This document shows positions 1 through 6,106 of a stretch of 12,508 nucleotides of DNA, in pieces (position 1 is the first letter of the stretch; each line of letters begins with the position of its first letter). The notes beneath the pieces are model-generated. The model was not told the origin of the DNA and did not search any database. It was given only the letters and a program-made list of their open reading frames with translations. This DNA is from Paludibacteraceae bacterium (GTDB taxonomy: Bacteria > Bacteroidota > Bacteroidia > Bacteroidales > Paludibacteraceae): positions 1 to 12,508 of the forward strand of contig JAEDNI010000048.1 in assembly GCA_016302585.1 (NCBI GenBank), written 5' to 3'. The position numbers and the translations under genes are program-made.

Positions 1-504
1 CGGGCGACAGGTGATTTCCTTTGGTTTATGAATGCCGGCGATGAGATATATGCTCCGGATACCTTGGCACATGTAGTGGCTGCGGCTACGGACGATACAG
101 ATATCGTTTATGGAAAGGCGTGTATCGTGAATGCGGAGGGCGTAAAAGTGAGTGAGCATCATAAACTAACGCCGTCCGATTTACAGCGCAAACATTTCCT
201 GAATGGGTTGGTTGTGAGTCATCAGGCTATTTTGGTGCGCCGTTCGATAGCCGGTCAGTATAATACTTCTTATCGCATCTCGGCAGATTATGATTGGTGT
301 ATACGAGCCGTGACTGCTTCGCGCAAGAATGCGTATCTGGATGAGTATATTTGTAAGTTCTTGACCGAAGGTGTGAGTCAGAAACAAAGAAAACGCTCTT
401 GGGCGGAGCGTTTTCATATCATGCGTGCGCACTTTGGTTTGTTACGAACCCTCTGGGCGCATTTTGTGATTGTTCTGAAGTATCCGTTCTCGATTAAGTA
501 CTAA
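1..504 (+). CDS. Family 2 glycosyltransferase, C-terminal part (5' end outside window)
   Basis: The open frame runs from the first base to a TAA at 502-504, giving about 167 residues, so the start and the nucleotide-binding N-terminus lie outside the window. What remains is typical of the second half of a GT-A (GT2, WcaA/WcaE-like) sugar transferase. The leading GDFLWFMNAGDEIY matches the 'G.yl.flNaGD' segment, whose Asp normally helps bind the metal and nucleotide sugar. 'VVSHQAILVRR' and 'ISADYDWCIRA' match the acceptor-side region, where the ADYD Asp is the likely catalytic base. The basic, aromatic C-terminus could lie against the inner membrane. Such enzymes usually build O-antigen, capsule or exopolysaccharide; the sugar cannot be told from sequence. 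The gene converges on the merR-type gene and the two stop codons share bases (CTAA, 501-504). The ATG at position 28 is an internal Met, not the start. Confidence 0.87.
   Translation, partial: RATGDFLWFMNAGDEIYAPDTLAHVVAAATDDTDIVYGKACIVNAEGVKVSEHHKLTPSDLQRKHFLNGLVVSHQAILVRRSIAGQYNTSYRISADYDWCIRAVTASRKNAYLDEYICKFLTEGVSQKQRKRSWAERFHIMRAHFGLLRTLWAHFVIVLKYPFSIKY
389..415 (-). terminator. Candidate intrinsic terminator of the ten-gene minus-strand operon, inside the convergent glycosyltransferase gene
   Basis: The arms GAAAACGCTC (389-398) and GAGCGTTTTC (406-415) are perfect reverse complements: a 10-bp stem with a 7-nt loop. Read on the minus strand, the hairpin is followed by a T-rich run (TTTTCTTTGTTTC), as in a Rho-independent terminator. 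It lies 86-112 nt past the merR stop codon. The minus-strand operon has no intergenic space before the opposing gene, so this is its most plausible end. On the plus strand the same bases encode part of the glycosyltransferase and the following T-tract is weaker. Function is inferred; the inverted repeat itself is seen directly. Confidence 0.5.
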
Positions 505-833
505 GCCTTAATCATTTTACGTATTTCACATAGTTCGTCTTTGACGCGCAGGAGGATCTCTACTGCTGCTTGCCGTTCATCCGAGCGCTTGGTATTGCTT
601 TTCAGTTCTTTTTGAATCGCTTCAATACGGGTGATCTTCAGTTCATCGCGGATATACTTAATGCGCTTGATGAGTTCCTGATCTCCGCGGGTATAATAGC
701 GATTTCCATGTCCGTCTTTGCGGGGATTTAGCTCCTTGAACTGCTTCTCCCAATAGCGCAGGGTAGAAACCGGAACTCCGGTCTCTTGCTCCGTTTCACG
801 CAGCGAGTAATATATTTTTTCTGTAGGCAACAT
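501..833 (-). CDS. MerR-family DNA-binding transcriptional regulator (small, single-domain)
   Basis: This is a 110-residue protein with an N-terminal winged helix-turn-helix of the MerR type. 'YYSLRETEQETGVPVSTLRYWEKQF' (about residues 8-32) is the first helix-turn-helix, including the signature LRYWE. 'GNRYYTRGDQELIKRIKYI' (43-61) is the wing and second helical pair. The rest (62-110) is a charged helix like the MerR dimerisation coiled coil. No effector-binding domain or metal-binding cysteine cluster follows, so the ligand, if any, is unknown. It starts at ATG 831-833, 8 nt after the lytic transglycosylase stop, and is the last gene of the operon. Its TAG overlaps the stop of the opposing glycosyltransferase. 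From memory, small MerR proteins of this kind are common in Bacteroidota near envelope genes. Targets are unknown, and regulation of its own operon is only a guess. Confidence 0.85.
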   Translation of the reverse strand: MLPTEKIYYSLRETEQETGVPVSTLRYWEKQFKELNPRKDGHGNRYYTRGDQELIKRIKYIRDELKITRIEAIQKELKSNTKRSDERQAAVEILLRVKDELCEIRKMIKA

Positions 834-841
834 TCCGTTTT

Positions 842-2215
842 TTATTTACAGATTTTCAGTTTCTTTCCTTCGCGGATGTTATCGGATTTGAGTCCGTTCC
901 AAGCTTTGAGTTGTTTGACCGTACAGTGGAATTTCTTTGCGATGCCTCCTAAGGTATCGCCTTTCTTGATGGTATAGTACGTCACGCCATTCACGCGGTA
1001 AGCACCGGAGATTGAGGTCACTTTCGCTAAGTCTATCTCTGCGCGGCGGTTGTTGATGAGGCTGTCGGCTTTGTAAGCAAGGATGGCTTGCTCGTTCTCG
1101 ATGAAGGGTCCGATCTTATCGGCAGGCAGGCAGAGCGCGTAGTTCGCTCCGCCGGGAAGTATATCCTTCGAGTACTGCGGATTGAGACGACGCAATTCGG
1201 CCATGTCAATATGCAGGTTCTCACTAATCTGCATCAAGTGCATGCGGCGGTTCGTTCGGATTGTATCTGTGAGCAGTGTCTTCTCTGCCGGAGCTTTGCA
1301 TATGCCGTGCTCCTGACCATACGTCATCGCATAGTTGGCGGCAATGAAGATCGGCACGTAGTTCCGCGTCTCGCGGGGCAGGAAGGGGTAGATGGACCAG
1401 AAGTCCCGTTTACCTCCGGCACGACGGATGGCTTTATTCACATTGCCGCTACCGCAGTTATAGGCTGCAATGACGAGATTCCAATCGTGGTATACGGCAT
1501 ACATACTGCTTAAGAAACGGCAGGCTGCTTCGGTGGATTTGATAGGATCCATTCGTTCATCCACTAAGGAGTTCACTTCCAAACCGAATAGCTTCGCTGT
1601 AGCCGGCATGAACTGCCAAAGACCGGCCGCACCTACATGCGAGCGTGCCATAGGATTAAGAGCCGACTCGATGATAGGCAGGTTCTTCAGTTCATAGGGC
1701 AGGTCATAGCGCGCTAATGTCTCTTCGAAGATAGGGAAGTAATACTCGCTCATGCGCATGAGTTTGGCTACCTGTTTGGGGCTGCGTCGCACATACCATA
1801 ATATAAACGCGCGCACGCGCTCGTTATACGGCATCTCAATCACGCACGGCAGAGCCTGCAGACGGGCTTTATACACCGCGTCGGGCAGGGTAGTGGTGTC
1901 GTGGGTGGAGGTGCAGTCCGTGGTATCCAGCCATCTCAGGCTCCACTCCAATGATCGCATCTCAATATCCGTCAGGTCGCTGTCGTTCCACTGGGTGTAG
2001 AACGGCGGAATGACAGGCACGATGGTATCGATGATAGCTTCCAAACTATCTAAAGTCTCCGGTACCATGAGGGTATCTGCCACCAGGGTATCTACTACGA
2101 GGGAATCTACTGCAATGCTATCGTTGATGCAGTGGGTGTTGAGGCTGTCTGCCACTTCTGCGCGAAGGCTCAAAGCGGCCACTAATCCAATGAATATTGT
2201 TAAAATCTTTTTCAA
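842..2215 (-). CDS. Periplasmic membrane-bound-type lytic murein transglycosylase (MltD-like) with SLT and LysM domains
   Basis: This 457-residue protein should cleave peptidoglycan glycan strands non-hydrolytically, leaving 1,6-anhydro-MurNAc ends. A signal peptide (1-19) is followed by an Asp/Thr/Val/Leu-rich linker (about 23-68). The SLT lysozyme-fold domain (about 165-295) carries the catalytic Glu183 in 'IIESALNP', 'GLWQFMP' at 199-204 and 'AYNCGSGNV' at 251-259, so it looks active. A degenerate LysM-like stretch (about 318-364) and a clear C-terminal LysM (411-456, 'YTIKKGDTLGGIAKKF') bind peptidoglycan. There is no lipobox, unlike E. coli MltD. The chosen start is TTG (2213-2215), overlapping the TGA of the DUF5683 gene as TTGA; it yields a proper signal peptide (MKKILTIFIGLVAALSLRA), and no ATG exists upstream in frame that would not run through the preceding gene. 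Translation is probably coupled to that gene. Confidence 0.93.
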   Translation of the reverse strand: MKKILTIFIGLVAALSLRAEVADSLNTHCINDSIAVDSLVVDTLVADTLMVPETLDSLEAIIDTIVPVIPPFYTQWNDSDLTDIEMRSLEWSLRWLDTTDCTSTHDTTTLPDAVYKARLQALPCVIEMPYNERVRAFILWYVRRSPKQVAKLMRMSEYYFPIFEETLARYDLPYELKNLPIIESALNPMARSHVGAAGLWQFMPATAKLFGLEVNSLVDERMDPIKSTEAACRFLSSMYAVYHDWNLVIAAYNCGSGNVNKAIRRAGGKRDFWSIYPFLPRETRNYVPIFIAANYAMTYGQEHGICKAPAEKTLLTDTIRTNRRMHLMQISENLHIDMAELRRLNPQYSKDILPGGANYALCLPADKIGPFIENEQAILAYKADSLINNRRAEIDLAKVTSISGAYRVNGVTYYTIKKGDTLGGIAKKFHCTVKQLKAWNGLKSDNIREGKKLKICK

Positions 2216-2799
2216 AATTGTATAGCTACTTTTAGTTCAGCAGTCTTTTGCTGCTGCAAATCATAATAAATCTGTGGTTCCAAGTTTAAGCTTAGGTTTG
2301 GCGAGATATCGAAGTCAAGCAACTGCGCATCGACGTACGCATCAACGAGCGACAGGGCATACACGACGACGATGGCTAATATCGAATAGTCGCGATAGCG
2401 TCGGTAGACGCTTTGCCGGTTTTTAAGTGTATTCATCCAGGTTGACGCTCCCCCTACTTGCGATAGCGTGTAGCCGTCTGGAAGTACAGCGATATAGGTC
2501 TTACCGGGATCTTCGCTGACCGTACCGGCTTGGATATCATTGTATAAATCCAGATACGCGCCTTTGTAACCGCTGTAGCGCCCTTGCATCACGCTAATGG
2601 CATACCCGCAGCCCATAAAACCTCCGTATACAATAGGCAGTTTCCAATAGGAACCGTTGTATATCTGTCCGGCACCCGGAGCAATAACTCCTAACCAGAC
2701 AGCCTTACCGGCGTCGGGTTTACGAATGACGATGCTGTCTTGCTGCGCTTGAACTATCAGCGGAAGAAGCATCAGTACTATGATCAGCCAGCGTTTCAA
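2212..2799 (-). CDS. DUF5683 family membrane/periplasmic protein
   Basis: The protein has 195 residues and its biochemical function is unknown. The N-terminus (1-18, MKRWLIIVLMLLPLIVQA) is a signal peptide. The region 'GKAVWLGVIAPGAGQIYNGSYWKLPIVYGG' (31-60) is the hallmark of DUF5683, a Gly-rich hydrophobic hairpin related to TM2-like segments. A second hydrophobic segment lies at about 138-157, and the tail (160-195) is predicted beta-rich. The start is TTG (2797-2799), overlapping the parB TGA as TTGA. The only in-frame ATG nearby (residue 10) would destroy the signal peptide, so TTG is preferred. From memory, DUF5683 genes directly follow parB in many Bacteroidales and precede a lytic transglycosylase, as here. 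That placement suggests an envelope role, but this is inference. Confidence 0.88.
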   Translation of the reverse strand: MKRWLIIVLMLLPLIVQAQQDSIVIRKPDAGKAVWLGVIAPGAGQIYNGSYWKLPIVYGGFMGCGYAISVMQGRYSGYKGAYLDLYNDIQAGTVSEDPGKTYIAVLPDGYTLSQVGGASTWMNTLKNRQSVYRRYRDYSILAIVVVYALSLVDAYVDAQLLDFDISPNLSLNLEPQIYYDLQQQKTAELKVAIQF

Positions 2800-3623
2800 C
2801 TTATGCGTTCGATGATACGACGTAATTCGTCTTCGTCTTCAAAGGAGATGACTACTTTGTTGTTTTTAATCTTTATCTTCAGTCCGCTATTGAGACTTAA
2901 TTCCTTGCCCAGAGCAACGTATGGGTTCACTTCGCGTTTCGCCTGCGGGTTCTTGCTGAGGCGGTCTTCCTGCGCTAATGCTTCCACTTTGCGTACGGAC
3001 AGACCATCGCGTAAGATACGTTGGTAAAGGGCTAACTGACGCTCGGGACTCGGTGTGCCCAAAATTGCACGGGCGTGCCCCATCTCAATCAGACGATCTT
3101 TGATACCTACTTGTATCTCTGCCGGTAACTTCAGCAGACGCAGGTAGTTGGCTACCGTAGCGCGTTTCTTTCCTACGCGCTCTGCCATTCGCTCTTGTGT
3201 CAGATTATAATCGTCCATCAGGCGTTGGTACGCCAAGGCGATTTCTATGGCATCCAAGTCTTCACGCTGGATATTCTCGATCAGCGCCCATTCCATCACT
3301 TGCTCATCTTTAGCCGTGCGGATATACGCAGGGATGCGCTCCAAGCCGGCTAACTTACTGGCGCGGAAACGACGTTCTCCGGCGATGATCATGTATGTTC
3401 CGTCTCCATTGTCGCGCAGGGTGATAGGCGAAATAACGCCGTGTTCGCGAATCGAATCGGCTAACTCTTGCATTGCTTCTTCATCAAACGAACGACGGGG
3501 CTGATCGGGATTCGCAACGATCTTTGCTAACTCGATCTCGGAAATGGAACTGCTTCCATTCGTATCTACATGCGAGGTGTCAATTAATGCATCCAGACCT
3601 CGTCCTAATCCAGTTTTCTTCAT
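2796..3623 (-). CDS. parB: ParB/Spo0J chromosome-partitioning protein (CTP-dependent parS-binding clamp)
   Basis: This 275-residue protein binds parS sites near the origin and, with CTP, slides along DNA as a clamp that recruits ParA and SMC for chromosome segregation. The N-terminal 'KKTGLGRGLDALI' (2-14) is the typical ParA-stimulating peptide. The ParB/sulfiredoxin-like CTPase domain (about 28-120) contains 'NPDQPRR' (38-44), the CTP-binding 'GERRFRAS' (82-89) and 'ENIQRED' (116-122). A helix-turn-helix (about 142-163, 'LTQERMAERVGKKRATVANYL') gives parS specificity, and the C-terminal part (about 245-275) is the dimerisation region. All key motifs are intact. The ATG start (3621-3623) lies 2 nt after the parA stop, and its TGA overlaps the TTG of the next gene. 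No parS site was found in this window, although one usually lies within tens of kilobases of parAB. Confidence 0.97.
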   Translation of the reverse strand: MKKTGLGRGLDALIDTSHVDTNGSSSISEIELAKIVANPDQPRRSFDEEAMQELADSIREHGVISPITLRDNGDGTYMIIAGERRFRASKLAGLERIPAYIRTAKDEQVMEWALIENIQREDLDAIEIALAYQRLMDDYNLTQERMAERVGKKRATVANYLRLLKLPAEIQVGIKDRLIEMGHARAILGTPSPERQLALYQRILRDGLSVRKVEALAQEDRLSKNPQAKREVNPYVALGKELSLNSGLKIKIKNNKVVISFEDEDELRRIIERIS

Positions 3624-3625
3624 TT

Positions 3626-4396
3626 CTATCGTTTCGTATTTCTATTGATCACTTCTTTTGCTAAAGCGGTGTAGTTCTGTGCGCCTTTCGAATGCGGGTC
3701 ATACTCCAATACGGATACACCGTGAGAGGGAGCTTCGCTCAGACGCACATTGCGGGCGATGACGGTATTGAACACCAAGTCTCCGAAATGACGTTTCACT
3801 TCCTCATAAACCTGATTGCTGAGGCGCAGACGATTATCGTACATGGTCAACAGGAAACCTTCGATCTTCAGGTCGGGGTTCAATTTCGACTTGATGATCT
3901 TGATGGTGTTGAGCAGTTTGGCGATGCCCTCGAGGGCAAAGAACTCGCACTGCACAGGGATGATGACGCTATCGCTGGCAGTCAAAGCATTGATCGTGAT
4001 GAGGCCTAAAGACGGGCTGCAGTCAATGAGGATGTAGTCGTACTCATCGCGCACTTGAACCAGGATATTTTTGAGCAACTGCTCACGATGTTCCATGTTG
4101 AGCATCTCAATTTCTGCGCCTACCAAGTCAATATGACTCGGGATGAGGCTTAGGTTCTCCATACCGGTATGTATGATCGCCGAATGCGGATCAATGCCAT
4201 TCACCAGACATTCATAGATGGTACTGGTCAACTCGCGAATCTCAATTCCTAAGCCCGACGAGGTGTTTGCCTGCGGGTCGGCGTCAATGAGCAACACCCT
4301 CTTGCCTAACGTGGCTAAGGCGGCCGCTAAGTTGATAGAGGTCGTCGTCTTACCTACGCCTCCTTTTTGGTTTGCTAATGAAATAATTTTACTCAT
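3626..4396 (-). CDS. parA: ParA/Soj chromosome-partitioning ATPase
   Basis: This 256-residue cytoplasmic ATPase of the deviant Walker A class binds DNA as an ATP dimer and is released by ParB to move or position the origin region. 'QKGGVGKTT' (10-18) is the deviant Walker A, including signature Lys11 and catalytic-loop Lys16. 'LLIDADPQ' (35-42) is Walker A' and 'YDYILIDCSPSLG' (about 119-131) is Walker B. The C-terminal 'VIARNVRLSEAPSHG' is characteristic of Soj proteins. The frame is open further upstream (to about 4489), but that extension lies inside the preceding gene. The true start is ATG 4394-4396, which overlaps the GT9 stop as ATGA and begins with the family-typical MSKIISLANQKGG. 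It is chromosomal in type: short, with no N-terminal HTH. It pairs directly with parB. Confidence 0.97.
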   Translation of the reverse strand: MSKIISLANQKGGVGKTTTSINLAAALATLGKRVLLIDADPQANTSSGLGIEIRELTSTIYECLVNGIDPHSAIIHTGMENLSLIPSHIDLVGAEIEMLNMEHREQLLKNILVQVRDEYDYILIDCSPSLGLITINALTASDSVIIPVQCEFFALEGIAKLLNTIKIIKSKLNPDLKIEGFLLTMYDNRLRLSNQVYEEVKRHFGDLVFNTVIARNVRLSEAPSHGVSVLEYDPHSKGAQNYTALAKEVINRNTKR

Positions 4397-5391
4397 ATCT
4401 GTTTTATTATCGTTTCTGCTTCTATTTGCCGGCAGGCATAGTTGCCGTATCGGCAGTGATTGGTACCATGGCAGGTGCACGGGCGGCATCGTAAGTCATG
4501 GCGCTGGATGATGTCTTCCCGGTGCTGTTTCCAACCCATAAAGCCAATGATGGGGTGGGTGGCACACCAGACACTGATGGCTCGAAGTCCTACCAGGCTC
4601 GATAAGTGCTGGTTTGCGCTGTCCATACATATCATCACATCCAAGTGGCGCATCAGTTCCAGTTCCTGCTCTAACTGCAGGCGTCCGGCAACACTCTCTG
4701 TCCGCGGGAAGACGCTCGCCCATTGGCGAAGCATCTCCGTCTCTATCACTCCTGCGCCGAAGAGGAAGATACGCGTGTGTTCGTCTTTCGACAAATTCTC
4801 AATGATGTCTTTGGTCACGCGGTAGGGCAACATGTTCGATCGTGATTTGGCAAAAGGCGCCAGACCAATCCATCGTTCGTCTTTTTCTTTTTTGCCGACG
4901 AGTTGTTGCACTTTCTTGGCGGCAGTCTTGTTGACAGGCAGGGCTGTGAACTCTTCGTCGGTTTGTAGGCCTGCGCGACGGAAGGTATCTTCGTAGCGCT
5001 CGAACTCCGATGGCAGGGGGTGCTTGGTGCCTATTCCCCATACTGTTATCAGGTGCTTTCGGGTTCGCCCGTAATGTACTCGCGTCACACGTTTTCCGCT
5101 TAGTTTCATCAATGTCCCAAATACGCGAGTGCGGAGCACGGACTGCAGGTCTATTACCGCATCCACTTTATTTCGCCATTCTCGCCAGAAATCCCATACT
5201 CCCTTCCAGTCCAAATGATTGTCCACTTCTGCAAATTCGACATTCTCAAACGAATCGAACATCGCGCGGAGGTTCTTCTTGCTCGCGATGACAAACCGGT
5301 CGTTCGGATAGCGACGACTCAGCGAAGCAATAACAGGAACCGTCATTGCCACATTACCGATCGTAGCCAAACGAATAATTAAGTAGGTCAT
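4393..5391 (-). CDS. Family 9 glycosyltransferase (heptosyltransferase-like, GT-B fold)
   Basis: The protein has 332 residues and the GT-B layout of ADP-heptose:LPS heptosyltransferases (WaaC/WaaF type). The N-terminal half begins 'YLIIRLATIGNVAMTVPVI' (3-21). The C-terminal half has 'WIGLAPFAKSRSNMLP' (174-189, family form 'lapgA....k.wp'), 'IFLFGAGVIE' (208-217) and 'LDVMICMDSANQHLSSLVG' (250-268, family form 'a.l.is.DSg..Hla.a.g'). A Cys-rich tail (302-320, five Cys) is usual for Bacteroidota members. It probably adds a sugar to lipid A core or another surface glycan at the inner membrane; donor and acceptor are unknown. Residue 13 is Asn where the family has a conserved Asp that is the proposed catalytic base in E. 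coli WaaC (Asp13), so activity is uncertain. ATG start, 1 nt after the preceding stop; its own stop overlaps parA (ATGA). Confidence 0.92.
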   Translation of the reverse strand: MTYLIIRLATIGNVAMTVPVIASLSRRYPNDRFVIASKKNLRAMFDSFENVEFAEVDNHLDWKGVWDFWREWRNKVDAVIDLQSVLRTRVFGTLMKLSGKRVTRVHYGRTRKHLITVWGIGTKHPLPSEFERYEDTFRRAGLQTDEEFTALPVNKTAAKKVQQLVGKKEKDERWIGLAPFAKSRSNMLPYRVTKDIIENLSKDEHTRIFLFGAGVIETEMLRQWASVFPRTESVAGRLQLEQELELMRHLDVMICMDSANQHLSSLVGLRAISVWCATHPIIGFMGWKQHREDIIQRHDLRCRPCTCHGTNHCRYGNYACRQIEAETIIKQI

Positions 5392-5392
5392 C

Positions 5393-6100
5393 TTAGCGGT
5401 ATTTTGGTTTTCGTTTAAATTTCCACATATAGGCCAGATTGATACTCAGATCCATCGGGCTGGCCATATTAAAATAGTCTGTTACAGAGGTACCGTACAC
5501 ACCTCCGAAGGAGTAGTCAAAGCGAATCTCCAATTGGTATATGCCGGCTTTTTTGGTTTGGAAGTAGAGTCCTGTTCCGGCAGCAATACCCCAGTCAAAG
5601 CGATGGTCGATGAGTTCGTATTCCGGAGAGGCATTACCGTTTACTAAGACGCCTTTGTTTCCTTCATCCTTTACGCAAAAACCAATCTGCGGACCGAGGT
5701 TCAAGAACCATCGGCAAAGTTCGCTACCGAAGTTCAGGTGCATGAAAATCGGCAGTTCTATATAATGCAAACTGCGATTATATCGGCCCTCATCACTCTT
5801 CTCTGCCCATCCGCGATGGAGATAGTTCAATTCCATCTGGAAACCGCAGTATTTATGGCCGGCATAGCGGAAGACAAATCCTCCATTCCCGCCCAGCACG
5901 CAGGCATCGGTGATAGGAGACATATTGCCTACCGACGGACGGTACATCACTGTACCAGCCGTCACACCGCCGTGCACACCGAAACAGAACTCCTTCTCTT
6001 TTAACCGCGGTTGCGCCAAAGAAGGAAGAAACTGGAAACAGAAAAGAGCCAGGACGATAAGCCCCAATCCTCTTCCGAATATGTCTCTTGTTGCCTTCAC
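5393..6100 (-). CDS. Outer-membrane beta-barrel protein, PorT-like (OMP_b-brl_2 type)
   Basis: This 235-residue protein has a signal peptide (about 1-30, cleavage near SLAQ-PR) and then alternating amphipathic strands typical of an eight-stranded barrel. Examples are 'FCFGVHGGVTAG' (38-49), 'YCGFQMELNYLHRGW' (84-98), 'HYIELPIFMHLNFG' (112-125), 'FLNLGPQIGFCV' (132-143) and 'IYQLEIRFDYSFG' (187-199), ending 'LSINLAYMWKF' (218-228). The 'Y.elPi.....f......lGP.....' pattern is shared by PorT-family barrels, which in Porphyromonas support type IX secretion. Many Bacteroidota carry several paralogues without that role, so the function is open. The start is GTG (6098-6100): an in-frame TAA lies three codons upstream and the next in-frame Met is residue 52, far past the signal peptide. 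The gap to the preceding gene is 6 nt, to the next 1 nt. Confidence 0.85.
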   Translation of the reverse strand: MKATRDIFGRGLGLIVLALFCFQFLPSLAQPRLKEKEFCFGVHGGVTAGTVMYRPSVGNMSPITDACVLGGNGGFVFRYAGHKYCGFQMELNYLHRGWAEKSDEGRYNRSLHYIELPIFMHLNFGSELCRWFLNLGPQIGFCVKDEGNKGVLVNGNASPEYELIDHRFDWGIAAGTGLYFQTKKAGIYQLEIRFDYSFGGVYGTSVTDYFNMASPMDLSINLAYMWKFKRKPKYR

Positions 6101-6106
6101 CGATTG

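Noticed and set aside
785..800. GTTTCACG resembling half a parS site
   Set aside because: The second half (CGTGAAAC) is missing, and the bases fit the conserved MerR helix-turn-helix codons.
1088..1513. Plus-strand open frame (141 codons) antisense to the lytic transglycosylase gene
   Set aside because: It overlaps the catalytic SLT region of a convincing gene on the opposite strand and shows no domain or initiation signal of its own.
4397..4489. Upstream extension of parA by 31 codons
   Set aside because: The extra residues lie inside the GT9 coding region and have no similarity to ParA N-termini. The internal ATG at 4394-4396 gives the standard MSKIISLANQKGG start and an ATGA overlap.
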